Below are positions 24,856 through 33,810 of a stretch of DNA of 64,000 bases, piece after piece (within the stretch, counting starts at the first letter, position 1; each line of letters starts with the position of its first letter). Under the pieces are notes generated by a model. The model saw only the letters and a program-made list of their open reading frames with translations, was not told where the DNA came from and ran no database searches. The DNA is from Embleya sp040629175 (GTDB lineage Bacteria; Actinomycetota; Actinomycetes; Streptomycetales; Streptomycetaceae). The stretch is taken from contig NZ_JBEXUX010000037.1 of the NCBI RefSeq assembly GCF_040629175.1, forward strand, positions 1-64,000, read 5' to 3'. Made by a program: the position numbers and the translations under genes.

Positions 24856-26564
24856 GCGGCAACACCCTCGACGCCGGCGAGTACGCGGCGGTCCACGGCC
24901 CTTCGGCAGGAGACCGGATCCGGCTCGGCGACTCCGGGCTCGTGGTCCGGGTCGAGTCCGACGCACAGGCCGTCGGGGACGAGTTCCTGGCCGGATTCGG
25001 CAAGACCGCCCGCGACGGCCTGCACCTCAAGGCCGTGACGGTCCGCGAGACCTGCGATGTGGTGATCAGCAACGTCGTGGTGATCGACGCGGTCCAGGGC
25101 ATCCGCAAGGTATCCATCGGCATCCGCGAAGGGCGCATCGCGTCGATCGGGCGGGCCGGCAATCCGGACACCCTCGACGGCGTGGACATCGTCGTGGGCA
25201 CCGGCACCGCGATCGTGTCCGGCGAGGGCCTGATCGCCACCGCGGGTGCCATCGACACGCATGTGCACCTGCTCAGCCCCCGCATCATGGAGGCGTCCCT
25301 CGCGTCGGGCGTGACCACGATCATCGGCCAGGAGTTCGGGCCGCTGTGGGGCGTCGGGGTCAACTCGCCGTGGGCGCTGCGGCACGCGTTCAACTCGTTC
25401 GACGCGTGGCCGGTGAACATCGGCTTCCTCGGCCGAGGTTCGGCCTCGGACCCGGCGCCGCTCGTCGAAGCGCTCGCCGAAGGCGGGGCGTGCGGGTTCA
25501 AGGTGCATGAGGACATGGGGGCGCATGCCCGAGCGCTCGACACCGCGCTGCGGGTGGCCGAGGACCACGACGTGCAAGTGGCCTTGCACACCGACGGGTT
25601 GAACGAGTGCCTGTCGGTCGAGGACACGCTCTCGGTGCTCGACGGGCGCACCATCCACGCCTTCCACATCGAAGGCTGCGGCGGCGGACACGTCCCGAAC
25701 GTCCTGAAGATGGCCGGTGTCGCCAACGTCATCGGCTCGTCCACCAATCCCACGCTGCCGTTCGGGCGTGACGCCGTGGCCGAGCACTACGGCATGATCG
25801 TCTCGGTCCACGGCCTCAAGACGGACCTGCCCGGCGACGCCGCGATGGCACGCGACCGCATCCGGGCGGGGACGATGGGTGCCGAGGACGTCCTGCACGA
25901 CCTGGGCGTCATCGGCATCACGTCGTCGGACGCCCAGGGCATGGGCCGCGCGGGGGAGACCGTGCGCCGCACCTTCGCGCTCGCCGGGAAGATGAAGAAC
26001 GAGTTCGGCCCGGCGGACGGGGACGGGCCGGACCACGACAACGCGCGGGTGCTCCGGTACATCGCCAAGCTCACCATCAACCCGGCCATCGCGCACGGCC
26101 TCGCCCACGAAGTCGGGTCGCTGGAGGTCGGCAAGCTCGCCGACATCGTGTTGTGGCGCCCGGCGACCTTCGGCGCGAAGCCGCAGATGGTCCTCAAGTC
26201 CGGGTTTCCGGCCTACGGCGTCACGGGCGACCCGAACGCCGCCACCGACAACTGTCAACCGCTGGTGATGGGGCCGCTGTTCGGCGGACACGGCGCGACC
26301 CCGGCCGACCTGTCCGTGGCCTTCGTCAGTCGGGCCGCCGCGGACGCCGGGTCGCCCGACCGGCCGTACGACGGCATGACCACGCGCCGCCGCCGGGTCG
26401 CCGTCCGCGGCACCCGCGGCATCGGCCCCGCCGACATGATGCTCAACGCCCGCACCGGACACGTGCAGGTGGACGCCCGGACCGGCCTGGTGACCCTCGA
26501 CGGCGCCCCGCTGCACTCCGAAGCCGCCGACGAAGTCCCGCTCAACCGGCTGTATTTCCTCTGA
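24852..26564 (+). CDS. ureC: Urease alpha subunit, second copy
   Basis: A 570-residue UreC, clearly diverged from the copy at 10289. Nickel ligands are intact: GAIDTHVHLL, the carbamylated Lys217 in GFKVHEDMG, ALHTDGLNE, FHIEGCGGGH and ITSSDAQGMG. The mobile flap, normally VCHHL, reads SVHGLKTDLPGD: the general-acid histidine is kept, but the flap Cys is Val and the following His is Gly. The Cys is known to be dispensable in other ureases, so activity is expected, possibly with altered pH or affinity. It needs UreD, UreF and UreG from the other cluster. GTG start overlapping ureAB. Confidence 0.95.
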   Translation: MSGNTLDAGEYAAVHGPSAGDRIRLGDSGLVVRVESDAQAVGDEFLAGFGKTARDGLHLKAVTVRETCDVVISNVVVIDAVQGIRKVSIGIREGRIASIGRAGNPDTLDGVDIVVGTGTAIVSGEGLIATAGAIDTHVHLLSPRIMEASLASGVTTIIGQEFGPLWGVGVNSPWALRHAFNSFDAWPVNIGFLGRGSASDPAPLVEALAEGGACGFKVHEDMGAHARALDTALRVAEDHDVQVALHTDGLNECLSVEDTLSVLDGRTIHAFHIEGCGGGHVPNVLKMAGVANVIGSSTNPTLPFGRDAVAEHYGMIVSVHGLKTDLPGDAAMARDRIRAGTMGAEDVLHDLGVIGITSSDAQGMGRAGETVRRTFALAGKMKNEFGPADGDGPDHDNARVLRYIAKLTINPAIAHGLAHEVGSLEVGKLADIVLWRPATFGAKPQMVLKSGFPAYGVTGDPNAATDNCQPLVMGPLFGGHGATPADLSVAFVSRAAADAGSPDRPYDGMTTRRRRVAVRGTRGIGPADMMLNARTGHVQVDARTGLVTLDGAPLHSEAADEVPLNRLYFL

Positions 26565-26658
26565 ACCTCCGGCATCCCCGGAAGTCCCGTCGGCCCGCGC
26601 CGTGGCGCACCGCGCGGCCCACCCGACACCACACCACACCCGACGAAACGAGAAGCCC

Positions 26659-27666
26659 GTGACCTACCGCATGCCCGCCGAGTGGACCCCCCACGACGCC
26701 TGCCTCATGGCCTGGCCCACCCGGCCCGACCTGTGGGGCGACATGTTCGACCACGCCAAGCGCGAGCACGCCGCCGTCGCGCGCGCCATCGCCGAGTTCG
26801 AGCCCGTCACCATGGTCACCGTGCCCGGCGCCGCACAGGAGGCTCGCGAACTCTGCGGAGCCGACATCCGGATCATCGAACTCCCGATCGACGACTCGTG
26901 GTTCCGCGACTCCGGTCCGATATTCGTGCTCGACGAGGCCGGTTCGCGGTCCGGCGTCGACTTCCGGTTCAACGCGTGGGGCGGCAAGCACCACCCGTGG
27001 GACGCCGACGACAGGATCGCCGCGGCCCTGATCGACGTGCTCGGCGACCCGCGAATCGACTCCCGGATGATTCTCGAAGGCGGCGCCATCACCGTCGACG
27101 GCGAAGGCACGCTCATCACCACCGAGCAGTGCCTGCTGCACCCCAACCGCAACCCCGGGATGACCCGCGCCGAGATCGAGGCCGAACTCAAGGCCCGCCT
27201 GGGCGTCACCAAGATCATCTGGCTGCCCTACGGCGGGCTCCTCGACACCGAGACCGACGGGCACGTCGACGGTGTCTGCGCGTTCACCGAACCCGGCAAG
27301 GTCATCGTGCACCTGCCCGCCGACCCCGAGCACCCCGACTACGTGCGCCTGCGTGCGAACCACGCGGTGCTGGCGGCGTCCACGGACGCCCAGGGGCGGC
27401 CGTTCGAGATCGTCGACGTCCCCCAGGCCGCGTTCGTCGAGTGGGGCGGGCAGCGGATCGAGGTCTGCTACCTCAACTTCTACATCGCCAACGGCGGCGT
27501 GGTCGTGCCGGTCGCCGACCACCCGCAGGACGCGGACGCGCTCGCCGTGATCCAGGCCGCCTTCCCCGACCGCAAGGTCGTCGGGGTCCCGACCCGCACC
27601 GTCGCGTTCGGCGGCGGCGGCGTGCACTGCATCACCCAGCAGGTCCCCGCCACGCACACCCGATGA
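26659..27666 (+). CDS. aguA: Agmatine deiminase (cytoplasmic)
   Basis: A 335-residue agmatine deiminase family protein without a signal peptide, hence cytoplasmic. It starts MTYRMPAEWTPHDACLMAWP, the usual beginning of AguA-type enzymes. Catalytic motifs are DDSWFRDSGPIF, LEGGAITVDGEG, ETDGHVDGVCAF and Cys324 in GGGVHC. The family reaction is agmatine plus water to N-carbamoylputrescine and ammonia. It is closer to true agmatine deiminases than the four other homologues here, but the exact substrate is not certain. No N-carbamoylputrescine amidase gene follows. The ABC importer genes start 20 bp downstream. Confidence 0.85.
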   Translation: MTYRMPAEWTPHDACLMAWPTRPDLWGDMFDHAKREHAAVARAIAEFEPVTMVTVPGAAQEARELCGADIRIIELPIDDSWFRDSGPIFVLDEAGSRSGVDFRFNAWGGKHHPWDADDRIAAALIDVLGDPRIDSRMILEGGAITVDGEGTLITTEQCLLHPNRNPGMTRAEIEAELKARLGVTKIIWLPYGGLLDTETDGHVDGVCAFTEPGKVIVHLPADPEHPDYVRLRANHAVLAASTDAQGRPFEIVDVPQAAFVEWGGQRIEVCYLNFYIANGGVVVPVADHPQDADALAVIQAAFPDRKVVGVPTRTVAFGGGGVHCITQQVPATHTR

Positions 27667-27685
27667 TCGCCGAAGGAATCCTCCG

Positions 27686-29347
27686 ATGAAGACACCCGGA
27701 TCCAATCCCCTCGGAAGAGCGCGGCGACTGCGCCGAGTCGCGCTGCCCGCAGCCGCCGCGGCGACCCTCGCGCTGGTCGCGGCCTGCTCCGGGCCGCCCA
27801 AGCACGACCCGGCCCGACAGGCCGCGAACTACCAACTGTCCCCGGGCACTCCGCCGGCCAAGGGCGACATCGGCTCGTTCCGCTGGGCGCTGTACGCCGA
27901 ACCGCTGACCCTGGACTACATCGCGGCGTTCGACTACCCGCAGAACACGGTGTTGTCCAACGTCTGCGAGAGCCTGATGCGTTGGACCCCGCAACTGACC
28001 ATGGAACCGGGCCTGGCGGAGAAGGCGTCCAACCCGGACCCCACCACGTGGGTCTACGACCTGCGGCCCGGCGTGAAGTTCCACGACGGCTCGGTGATGA
28101 CCGCCGACGACGTCGTCTACAGCCTCGGCCGGCAGATGAACCCCGACCTGGGGGCCGCGTGGGCCGATTCGTTCGAGAACGTCGACACCGTCACCGCCAC
28201 CGGACCGCTCCGGGTCACCGTCAAGCTCAAGCAGGCCGACTCCCTCTTCCCCCAGCTCATGGCCACCGCCGCCGGCGTGGTGGCGAGCAGGAAGGGCGTC
28301 GAGGCCGCCGGCAAGGACTACGGCACCACCGGTGGCCTCGACTGCACCGGCCCGTACAAGCTCGGCGACTGGGCCAAGGGCCAATCCCTCAAACTGGAGC
28401 GCTTCGACGACTACCGAGGCGCCAAGGCCAAGGCCGGGACCGTCGAGTTCAAGTTCCTCACCGACGCCTCGGCGCGCACCAACGCGATGCTCGGCGGCGA
28501 GGTCGACGGCGGCTTCCTGGTCCCCAGCGAAAGCTACGAGCGGCTGCGCACCAGCGGCGCGGGCACCCTGTACTTCGGCGAGGGCCTGAGCACCCTCAAC
28601 GTCAACGTCACCAACATCCGGGGCACCCTCGCCGACGTGCGGGTACGCAAGGCCCTGTCGATGGCCCTGGACCGCCCCGGGATCGTGCGGACCGCGCTCG
28701 CCGGCAACGGGAAGACCACCGGCTCGATCACCCCGCGCGCGGCCTGGGCGGGTGCCCCCGCCGACGCGCAGGCCGCCGCGTTCGACCGACTGCCGCCCGA
28801 CGCACAGGACATCGAGCAGGCCAAAAAGCTCGTCGAGCAGGCCGGCGCCAAGGGCAAGACGGTCACCGTCGCCACCAGCCCGATCGGCCAGGACGTCTCC
28901 CTGGTCGCCACCGCGATCCAGGACGCCGGTACCAGGATCGGCCTGAAGGTCGAGCTGAAGACCATCGCCCCCGACGCCTTCTCCGCGCTGTTCACCGACC
29001 CCAAGGCCCGCGAGGGCATCGACATGTTCCCCGAGACGTACTACCTGTCCGTCACCGACCCGGTCGACCTGCTGCGGAACTTCCGCACCGGCGGCTACCA
29101 GAACCACGCCGGCTACAGCAACGCCGAGTACGACGCGCTGATCGCGCGGATCACCGAGACCTACGACCCGGCGCAACGGTTCGCATTGGAGGCGCAACTC
29201 CAACAGCAGGCCGCGGCCGAGGTGTTGTGGATGCCGATCGCCGAGTGGCCGTCCACGGTCTTCCTGAACAAGCGGATCACCGGCGCGCCGACGACGATCT
29301 CGTACATGTACTACCCGTGGGCGGCGGATGTGGGGGCCGCGGGGTGA
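27686..29347 (+). CDS. ABC importer substrate-binding lipoprotein (family 5, oligopeptide-like)
   Basis: A 553-residue extracellular solute-binding protein of the DppA/OppA type. The signal peptide ends in a lipobox LVAAC at about residue 33. Characteristic stretches are LYAEPLTLDYIAAFDYPQ, SNVCESLMRWTP, TWVYDLRPGVKFHDGSVMTA and DDVVYSLGRQMNPD. The ligand cannot be read from sequence. Family members bind peptides, nickel chelates, opines and other amines, and the neighbourhood points to a guanidino- or ureido-compound, a citrullinated or arginine peptide, or nickel for urease. It is followed immediately by both permeases and both ATPases. Confidence 0.92.
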   Translation: MKTPGSNPLGRARRLRRVALPAAAAATLALVAACSGPPKHDPARQAANYQLSPGTPPAKGDIGSFRWALYAEPLTLDYIAAFDYPQNTVLSNVCESLMRWTPQLTMEPGLAEKASNPDPTTWVYDLRPGVKFHDGSVMTADDVVYSLGRQMNPDLGAAWADSFENVDTVTATGPLRVTVKLKQADSLFPQLMATAAGVVASRKGVEAAGKDYGTTGGLDCTGPYKLGDWAKGQSLKLERFDDYRGAKAKAGTVEFKFLTDASARTNAMLGGEVDGGFLVPSESYERLRTSGAGTLYFGEGLSTLNVNVTNIRGTLADVRVRKALSMALDRPGIVRTALAGNGKTTGSITPRAAWAGAPADAQAAAFDRLPPDAQDIEQAKKLVEQAGAKGKTVTVATSPIGQDVSLVATAIQDAGTRIGLKVELKTIAPDAFSALFTDPKAREGIDMFPETYYLSVTDPVDLLRNFRTGGYQNHAGYSNAEYDALIARITETYDPAQRFALEAQLQQQAAAEVLWMPIAEWPSTVFLNKRITGAPTTISYMYYPWAADVGAAG

Positions 29348-30306
29348 ACTTCGTGAGATTCGCCGTCCGGCGGCTGTTGGAAATGGCCGCCACCCTGCTC
29401 GGCGCTTCGTTCGTGGTCTTCGGCGCGATGTACCTCGCGCCGGGCAATCCGGCGAGTTTCCTGCTGGGAGGGCGGTCGGCGTCCCCGGCCGCCCTCGCGG
29501 CGATCGACAAGCAGTACCACCTGAACGACCCGTTCATCGAGCAGTACCTGCGCTGGCTCGGCAACATCCTGCACGGAGACTTCGGCCGGTCGATCGAATA
29601 CCGCACCGACGTGTCCCACCTCCTGTCGTCCCGACTGCCCACCACCCTGCTGCTGGTCGGCATGGCCCTGGTCATCGTGGTGGTGCTCGGGCTCGCGCTC
29701 GGCTGGGCCGGTGCGGTGCGCGGCGGCGCGACCGACTCGACGATCCTGGTGGGCACCACCTTCGCGATCGGCACCCCGGCGTTCGTCGCGGCCATCCTGC
29801 TCCAGGGCCTCTTCGCGGTCGAACTCGGCTGGTTTCCTTCCGGCGGGAGCGGCAGCGGCGACGGCATCGGCGCCATGTTGTGGCATTCGACGCTGCCGGC
29901 CATCGCGCTCGCGCTCTACCTGGTCGGGATGCTCGCCCGGGTGACCCGCAGCGCCATGCTGGAGGAACTGGGCTCCGAACACGTCGCGGTGGCCCGCAGC
30001 CGAGGTGTGCCCGAACGGCACGTGATCAGCCGCCACGTCTTCCGCAACGCGCTCGGCGCGGTGTTGACCACCGGCGGGCTGATCGTCTCCAGCCTGCTGG
30101 TGTGCACCGTCCTGGTCGAGACCGCGTTCAGCGTCGGCGGCGTCGGCCAGCTCCTCGAACTCTCCTCCACCACCAAGGACTTCCCCGTCGTCCAGGCCAT
30201 CTCCCTCATCATCGTCGGGCTGTTCATGACCGTGAACCTGATCATCGACCTGCTGCTGCCCGTCGTCGACCCGCGGATCACTCTGGGAACGAGGGCCACC
30301 GCATGA
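29344..30306 (+). CDS. ABC importer permease 1 (DppB-like)
   Basis: A 320-residue permease with six predicted helices. The N-terminus (FVRFAVRRLLEMAATLLGAS) and the large first loop containing LAPGNPASFL are typical of DppB/OppB proteins. The cytoplasmic coupling loop with EHVAVARSRGVPERHVISRH is the EAA motif that contacts the ATPases. The GTG start overlaps the binding-protein stop (GTGA). It forms the channel with the next gene's product. Confidence 0.93.
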   Translation: MNFVRFAVRRLLEMAATLLGASFVVFGAMYLAPGNPASFLLGGRSASPAALAAIDKQYHLNDPFIEQYLRWLGNILHGDFGRSIEYRTDVSHLLSSRLPTTLLLVGMALVIVVVLGLALGWAGAVRGGATDSTILVGTTFAIGTPAFVAAILLQGLFAVELGWFPSGGSGSGDGIGAMLWHSTLPAIALALYLVGMLARVTRSAMLEELGSEHVAVARSRGVPERHVISRHVFRNALGAVLTTGGLIVSSLLVCTVLVETAFSVGGVGQLLELSSTTKDFPVVQAISLIIVGLFMTVNLIIDLLLPVVDPRITLGTRATA

Positions 30307-31160
30307 GCACGACCCTGACCCGCCGCCCCGGACTCGCGCGGCTGCGCGCGGCCGGACACAGTCCCCTGTACGCGGTGAGCGCCGGCTTCGTCGGGCTCGT
30401 CGTCACGGTCGCCCTGCTCGCGCCGTGGATCGCCCCGTACGGCCCGAACACCGTGGAACTGGGCGGCGCCCTCGGGGCGCCGTCCGGCGACCACCTGCTC
30501 GGCGTCGACGCGGCCGGCCGGGACACCCTGTCCCGGCTCGTGGTCGGCGCCCGCACCTCGCTCCTCGGCCCGCTCGGCGTCGTGGTCCTGTCCACGATCG
30601 CCGGCGGCGCCGTCGGCGTCATCGCCGGCTGGCGGGGCGGATGGACGGACTCGGTGTTGTCGCGTACCACCGAACTGACGCTGGCCTTCCCCGGACTGCT
30701 GCTCGCCATCCTGTTCACGTCGGTATACGGCGAAGGGCTCCTCGCCCCGGTGGTCGCGCTGTCGATCGCCTACGTGCCCTATGTCGCCCGACTGGCCCGC
30801 TCCCTGGTGCTGGCCGAACGCGAACGCCCGTACGTGGCCGCCTATCGGGTCCAGGGCCACTCGGGCACCGACATCTGCCTGCGGCACGTGGTCCCCAACA
30901 TCGCCCCCGTCGTCCTGGCCCAATGCACCGTCAACTTCGGCTACGCGCTGATCGACCTGGCCGGCCTGTCCTTCCTCGGCCTGGGCGTACCCGCCCTCAC
31001 CCCGGACTGGGGACGCATGGTCTTCGACGGCAAGTCCGCGATCCAGAGCGGCTATCCGCTGTCCGCGATCGTCCCGTGCCTGGTGATCGTGTTGACCGTC
31101 GTCGCGTTCAACGTGGTCGGCGAACGCTGGGCCGACGAGGTCGCCGGGAGGAACCGATGA
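30303..31160 (+). CDS. ABC importer permease 2 (DppC-like)
   Basis: A 285-residue inner-membrane permease. It carries the DppC-type segment HLLGVDAAGRDTLSRLVVGA, conserved in this family just before the second helix, and the EAA loop YVAAYRVQGHSGTDICLRHV. Six helices are predicted. The ATG overlaps the previous stop and its own stop overlaps the ATPase ATG, so the four transporter genes after the binding protein are tightly coupled. Confidence 0.93.
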   Translation: MSTTLTRRPGLARLRAAGHSPLYAVSAGFVGLVVTVALLAPWIAPYGPNTVELGGALGAPSGDHLLGVDAAGRDTLSRLVVGARTSLLGPLGVVVLSTIAGGAVGVIAGWRGGWTDSVLSRTTELTLAFPGLLLAILFTSVYGEGLLAPVVALSIAYVPYVARLARSLVLAERERPYVAAYRVQGHSGTDICLRHVVPNIAPVVLAQCTVNFGYALIDLAGLSFLGLGVPALTPDWGRMVFDGKSAIQSGYPLSAIVPCLVIVLTVVAFNVVGERWADEVAGRNR

Positions 31161-32203
31161 ACACCACGAAGCACAACCCCGCAGGCACGCCGCGGCCCGC
31201 GGCCGAACGGGCCGCGGACACCCCGCCTGCGGCCCTGGACATCCGCGGACTGCGCATGCGCCTGCCGCGCACCGCCCGCCCGGTCCTGGACGGCGTCGAC
31301 CTGACCGTCGGCGCCGGCGAAACCGTGGCCCTGGTCGGCGAATCCGGCTCCGGCAAGACACTCACCTCGCGCACCGTGCTGCGCCTGCTCCCCGGCGGCG
31401 CGACCACCGAGGGCACCGTGCACGTGGCGGGCGACGACGTGCTGACCATGAACGCCCGAGAACTGCGCCGCCTGCGCACCCGGACCGCGGCCATGATCTT
31501 CCAGGACCCCCGCGCCGCCATCAACCCGCTGCGCCGCATCGACGACTTCCTCACCGAGAGCGTGCGGCTCAACAAGATCATGACCCCCGCCGCCGCGAAC
31601 GCCCGCGCCGTCGAACTCCTGGAAGCCGTCGGCCTGACCGCCGACGCGCTGCGCCGCCATCCCGGCGAACTGTCCGGCGGCATGCTGCAACGGGTGATGA
31701 TCGCCGCCGCCCTGATGGGCGACCCGGCCCTGCTGCTGGCCGACGAGCCGACCACCGCGCTGGATGTGACCACCCAGGCCGAGGTCGTCGCGTTGCTTGG
31801 CGACCTGCGCGCACGATTCGGCACGGGGTTGTTGTTCGTGACCCACGACCTGGGTCTGGCGGCGGCGATCAGCGACCGCGTCTACGTCATGTACGCGGGC
31901 CGGATCGCCGAAACCGGGCCCGCCGCATCGGTGTTCGCACGGCCCCGTCACCCCTACACCAAGGCGCTGCTGGACTCCACGCCCGACCTGGACGCCCCGC
32001 GGGGCCGACTCGCCGCCATCGACGGGCAACCCCCGGACCTGCGCCGGGAACTGACCGGTTGCCCGTTCGCGCCGCGCTGCGCACACGCGGACGAGGTCTG
32101 CACCGTCGAGGCGCCCCGGCGCACGCCCGCACCCGGCGAGCCCGCGCACACCGCCGGCTGCCACCACAGCGACCGTCTCGAAGGGACCCGCGGCGATGCC
32201 TGA
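31157..32203 (+). CDS. ABC importer ATPase 1 (DppD-like)
   Basis: A 348-residue ATP-binding protein. Walker A is GESGSGKT near residue 62, the signature is LSGGMLQRV, Walker B is ALLLADEPTTALDV, and the switch histidine is in FVTHDLGLA. The C-terminus has the oligopeptide-transporter domain with three clustered cysteines (GCPFAPRCAHADEVC) that in some homologues binds an iron-sulphur cluster. A 27-residue N-terminal extension is low complexity. It pairs with the ATPase gene that overlaps it by 8 bp. Confidence 0.95.
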   Translation: MNTTKHNPAGTPRPAAERAADTPPAALDIRGLRMRLPRTARPVLDGVDLTVGAGETVALVGESGSGKTLTSRTVLRLLPGGATTEGTVHVAGDDVLTMNARELRRLRTRTAAMIFQDPRAAINPLRRIDDFLTESVRLNKIMTPAAANARAVELLEAVGLTADALRRHPGELSGGMLQRVMIAAALMGDPALLLADEPTTALDVTTQAEVVALLGDLRARFGTGLLFVTHDLGLAAAISDRVYVMYAGRIAETGPAASVFARPRHPYTKALLDSTPDLDAPRGRLAAIDGQPPDLRRELTGCPFAPRCAHADEVCTVEAPRRTPAPGEPAHTAGCHHSDRLEGTRGDA

Positions 32204-33014
32204 CCCCCTCCTCGAAGTCCGCGGACTGTGCCGCACGTTCGGCGACGTGCGCGCCGTCGACGACGTCTCCTTCACGCTCCCGGACGGAGGCTCGCTGGGG
32301 ATCGTCGGCGAGTCCGGCTCCGGGAAGACCACGACCGCCCGGATCATCGTCGGGTTGGACCGCGCCGACGCCGGGCACGTCCGCGTCCGCGGGCAGGACC
32401 GGACGGCGCAGCCCCGCGGCCGTACCGAACGCCTGGCCCGCGCCCGGCAGATCCAAATGGTCTTCCAGGACCCGTACCTCTCGCTCGACCCGCGCACCGG
32501 CGTCGAGGCCGTGCTCCGCGAGACGCTCAAACTGCACAAGCCCGGCACCGACCCGGCCCCGCGGATCCGCGAACTCCTCGACCAGGTCGGTCTGGGCACC
32601 CGAGCCGCCGACGCGCTCCCTCGCGAACTCTCCGGCGGACAGCGGCAACGCGTCGCCATCGCCCGGGCACTCGCCGTCGAACCGACCATCCTCGTCCTCG
32701 ACGAGGCGGTCGCCGCGCTCGACGTGTCGGTACAGGCACAGATCCTCAACCTGCTCGCGGACATCCGCGAGCAGACCCGGATCGGCTACCTCTTCATCAC
32801 CCACGACCTCGGCGTGGTCCGCTGCGTCACCGACGACGTCATCGTCATGCGCCGCGGCCGGGTCGTCGAATCCGGCCGCACCGCCGACGTCCTGGCCCTC
32901 CCGAACCACGCCTACACCCGCCTGCTCATGGCCTCCGTCCCCCGCCCCGGCTGGAACCCCCACGCCATCGGCACGGCCCGCCGCGCACTCCAGGCCACGG
33001 AGCCGACCACATGA
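32196..33014 (+). CDS. ABC importer ATPase 2 (DppF-like)
   Basis: A 272-residue ATPase with Walker A GESGSGKTTTARIIVGL, Q-loop MVFQDPYLSLDPR, signature LSGGQRQRVAIARALA, Walker B ILVLDEAVAALDVS and switch FITHDLGVVR. The C-terminal Cys-rich oligopeptide domain is absent, so the protein is shorter than typical DppF. It is the last gene of the deiminase/urease/importer operon. A strong hairpin lies 130 bp downstream. Confidence 0.95.
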   Translation: MPDPLLEVRGLCRTFGDVRAVDDVSFTLPDGGSLGIVGESGSGKTTTARIIVGLDRADAGHVRVRGQDRTAQPRGRTERLARARQIQMVFQDPYLSLDPRTGVEAVLRETLKLHKPGTDPAPRIRELLDQVGLGTRAADALPRELSGGQRQRVAIARALAVEPTILVLDEAVAALDVSVQAQILNLLADIREQTRIGYLFITHDLGVVRCVTDDVIVMRRGRVVESGRTADVLALPNHAYTRLLMASVPRPGWNPHAIGTARRALQATEPTT

Positions 33015-33142
33015 CGCCGTCGGCGCGGCTGTTCGTCGGGCGGCCGGCTATGCCTTGACCGGGCCAGTTCCTCGACCCCGCGTTGCACGCGGACGTCTCG
33101 GAGGGACGCGGGCCGTATCCGTAGGGCAGTTCGCGCCGGCCT

Positions 33143-33169
33143 CCGCGTGGGCGGAGTCCGCCCACGCGG
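33143..33169 (+). terminator. Strong hairpin after the ABC importer operon
   Basis: A perfect inverted repeat: CCGCGTGGGCGGA, one central base, then TCCGCCCACGCGG. It would fold into a stem of about 12 pairs with a three-base loop. There is no T-run, as usual in actinomycetes. Its position downstream of the last transporter gene fits a terminator. Confidence 0.6.
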
Positions 33170-33633
33170 CGCTCCCGGGCACGGGCGTCGAATCCGGCCT
33201 CTCGGACGTGTGCGCGCGGCACGCCGCCGACGAAATCCTCGACGGGATCGGGGAGATCGGTGTCCGCGGCGGCGCCGACCCCACCGCCGACGGCCACGAA
33301 TTCGCGCCGTCGTGCTCCCGCGCGCCCGTTGTCCGACCTGCTCACACCGCCTACGGCTCCCCCGTGGGGCGGGCGCGAGCAGCGGACCGACACCCGGGGA
33401 TCGGCGGCGGACCCGTCGTCCGGAGGCAGGAACGTGGCGGACCGACGACGTCGCCTGTTTCCGGACAGTGCGGACGCGGCGTGGCACCGGCCGAGCCGGA
33501 TCCGCCTTCGACCGATCGGGACGGATGGCCGCGTCCGGATCTCCTCTTGCGCCAACTCCCTTTCGCGGGCGCCTGGTTGCCGGGGCGGAGAGCGGATCGC
33601 CCGCGGCGCTCGGCGGGTGCGCGGATGGCGTTG

Positions 33634-33662
33634 TTGACAGAATGTGCCGGGCCGATCACATT
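33634..33662 (+). promoter_or_regulatory. Possible promoter/operator of the M4 protease gene
   Basis: TTGACA at 33634-33639 is a perfect -35 hexamer. It is followed by AATGTG (33641-33646) and CACATT (33657-33662), an inverted repeat spaced by 10 bp that occupies the spacer and the -10 position. The -10 match is poor, so a regulator site is as likely as a simple promoter. Confidence 0.3.
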
Positions 33663-33810
33663 CGTTGACCATCGACTTGTGCCCGTGTGAGCGTTTCGTT
33701 CGCTCGGGCACGAACCCGGCGCACGCGACGGTCGGTCCCGCTCACCCCGCGGAGCCGACCGACGAGACCGGACTCGTGGTCGAGGTTTGTCCTCTATCGA
33801 AGGAGCCTCG

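Larger units (their letters stand above)
33015..33810. other. Non-coding interval between the ABC operon and the M4 protease gene
   Basis: About 800 bp with no gene I can support. Open frames exist on both strands but show no family features. It holds the hairpin at 33143-33169, an inverted repeat AATGTG-N10-CACATT at 33641-33662 just after a TTGACA hexamer (33634-33639), and the protease leader with its AAGGAG ribosome binding site near 33800. Confidence 0.5.

Noticed and set aside
33059..33690. Forward open frame between the ABC operon and the M4 protease gene
   Set aside because: A few stretches look protein-like, but there is no start with a ribosome binding site, no family motif, and composition becomes low-complexity. 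Left as non-coding.
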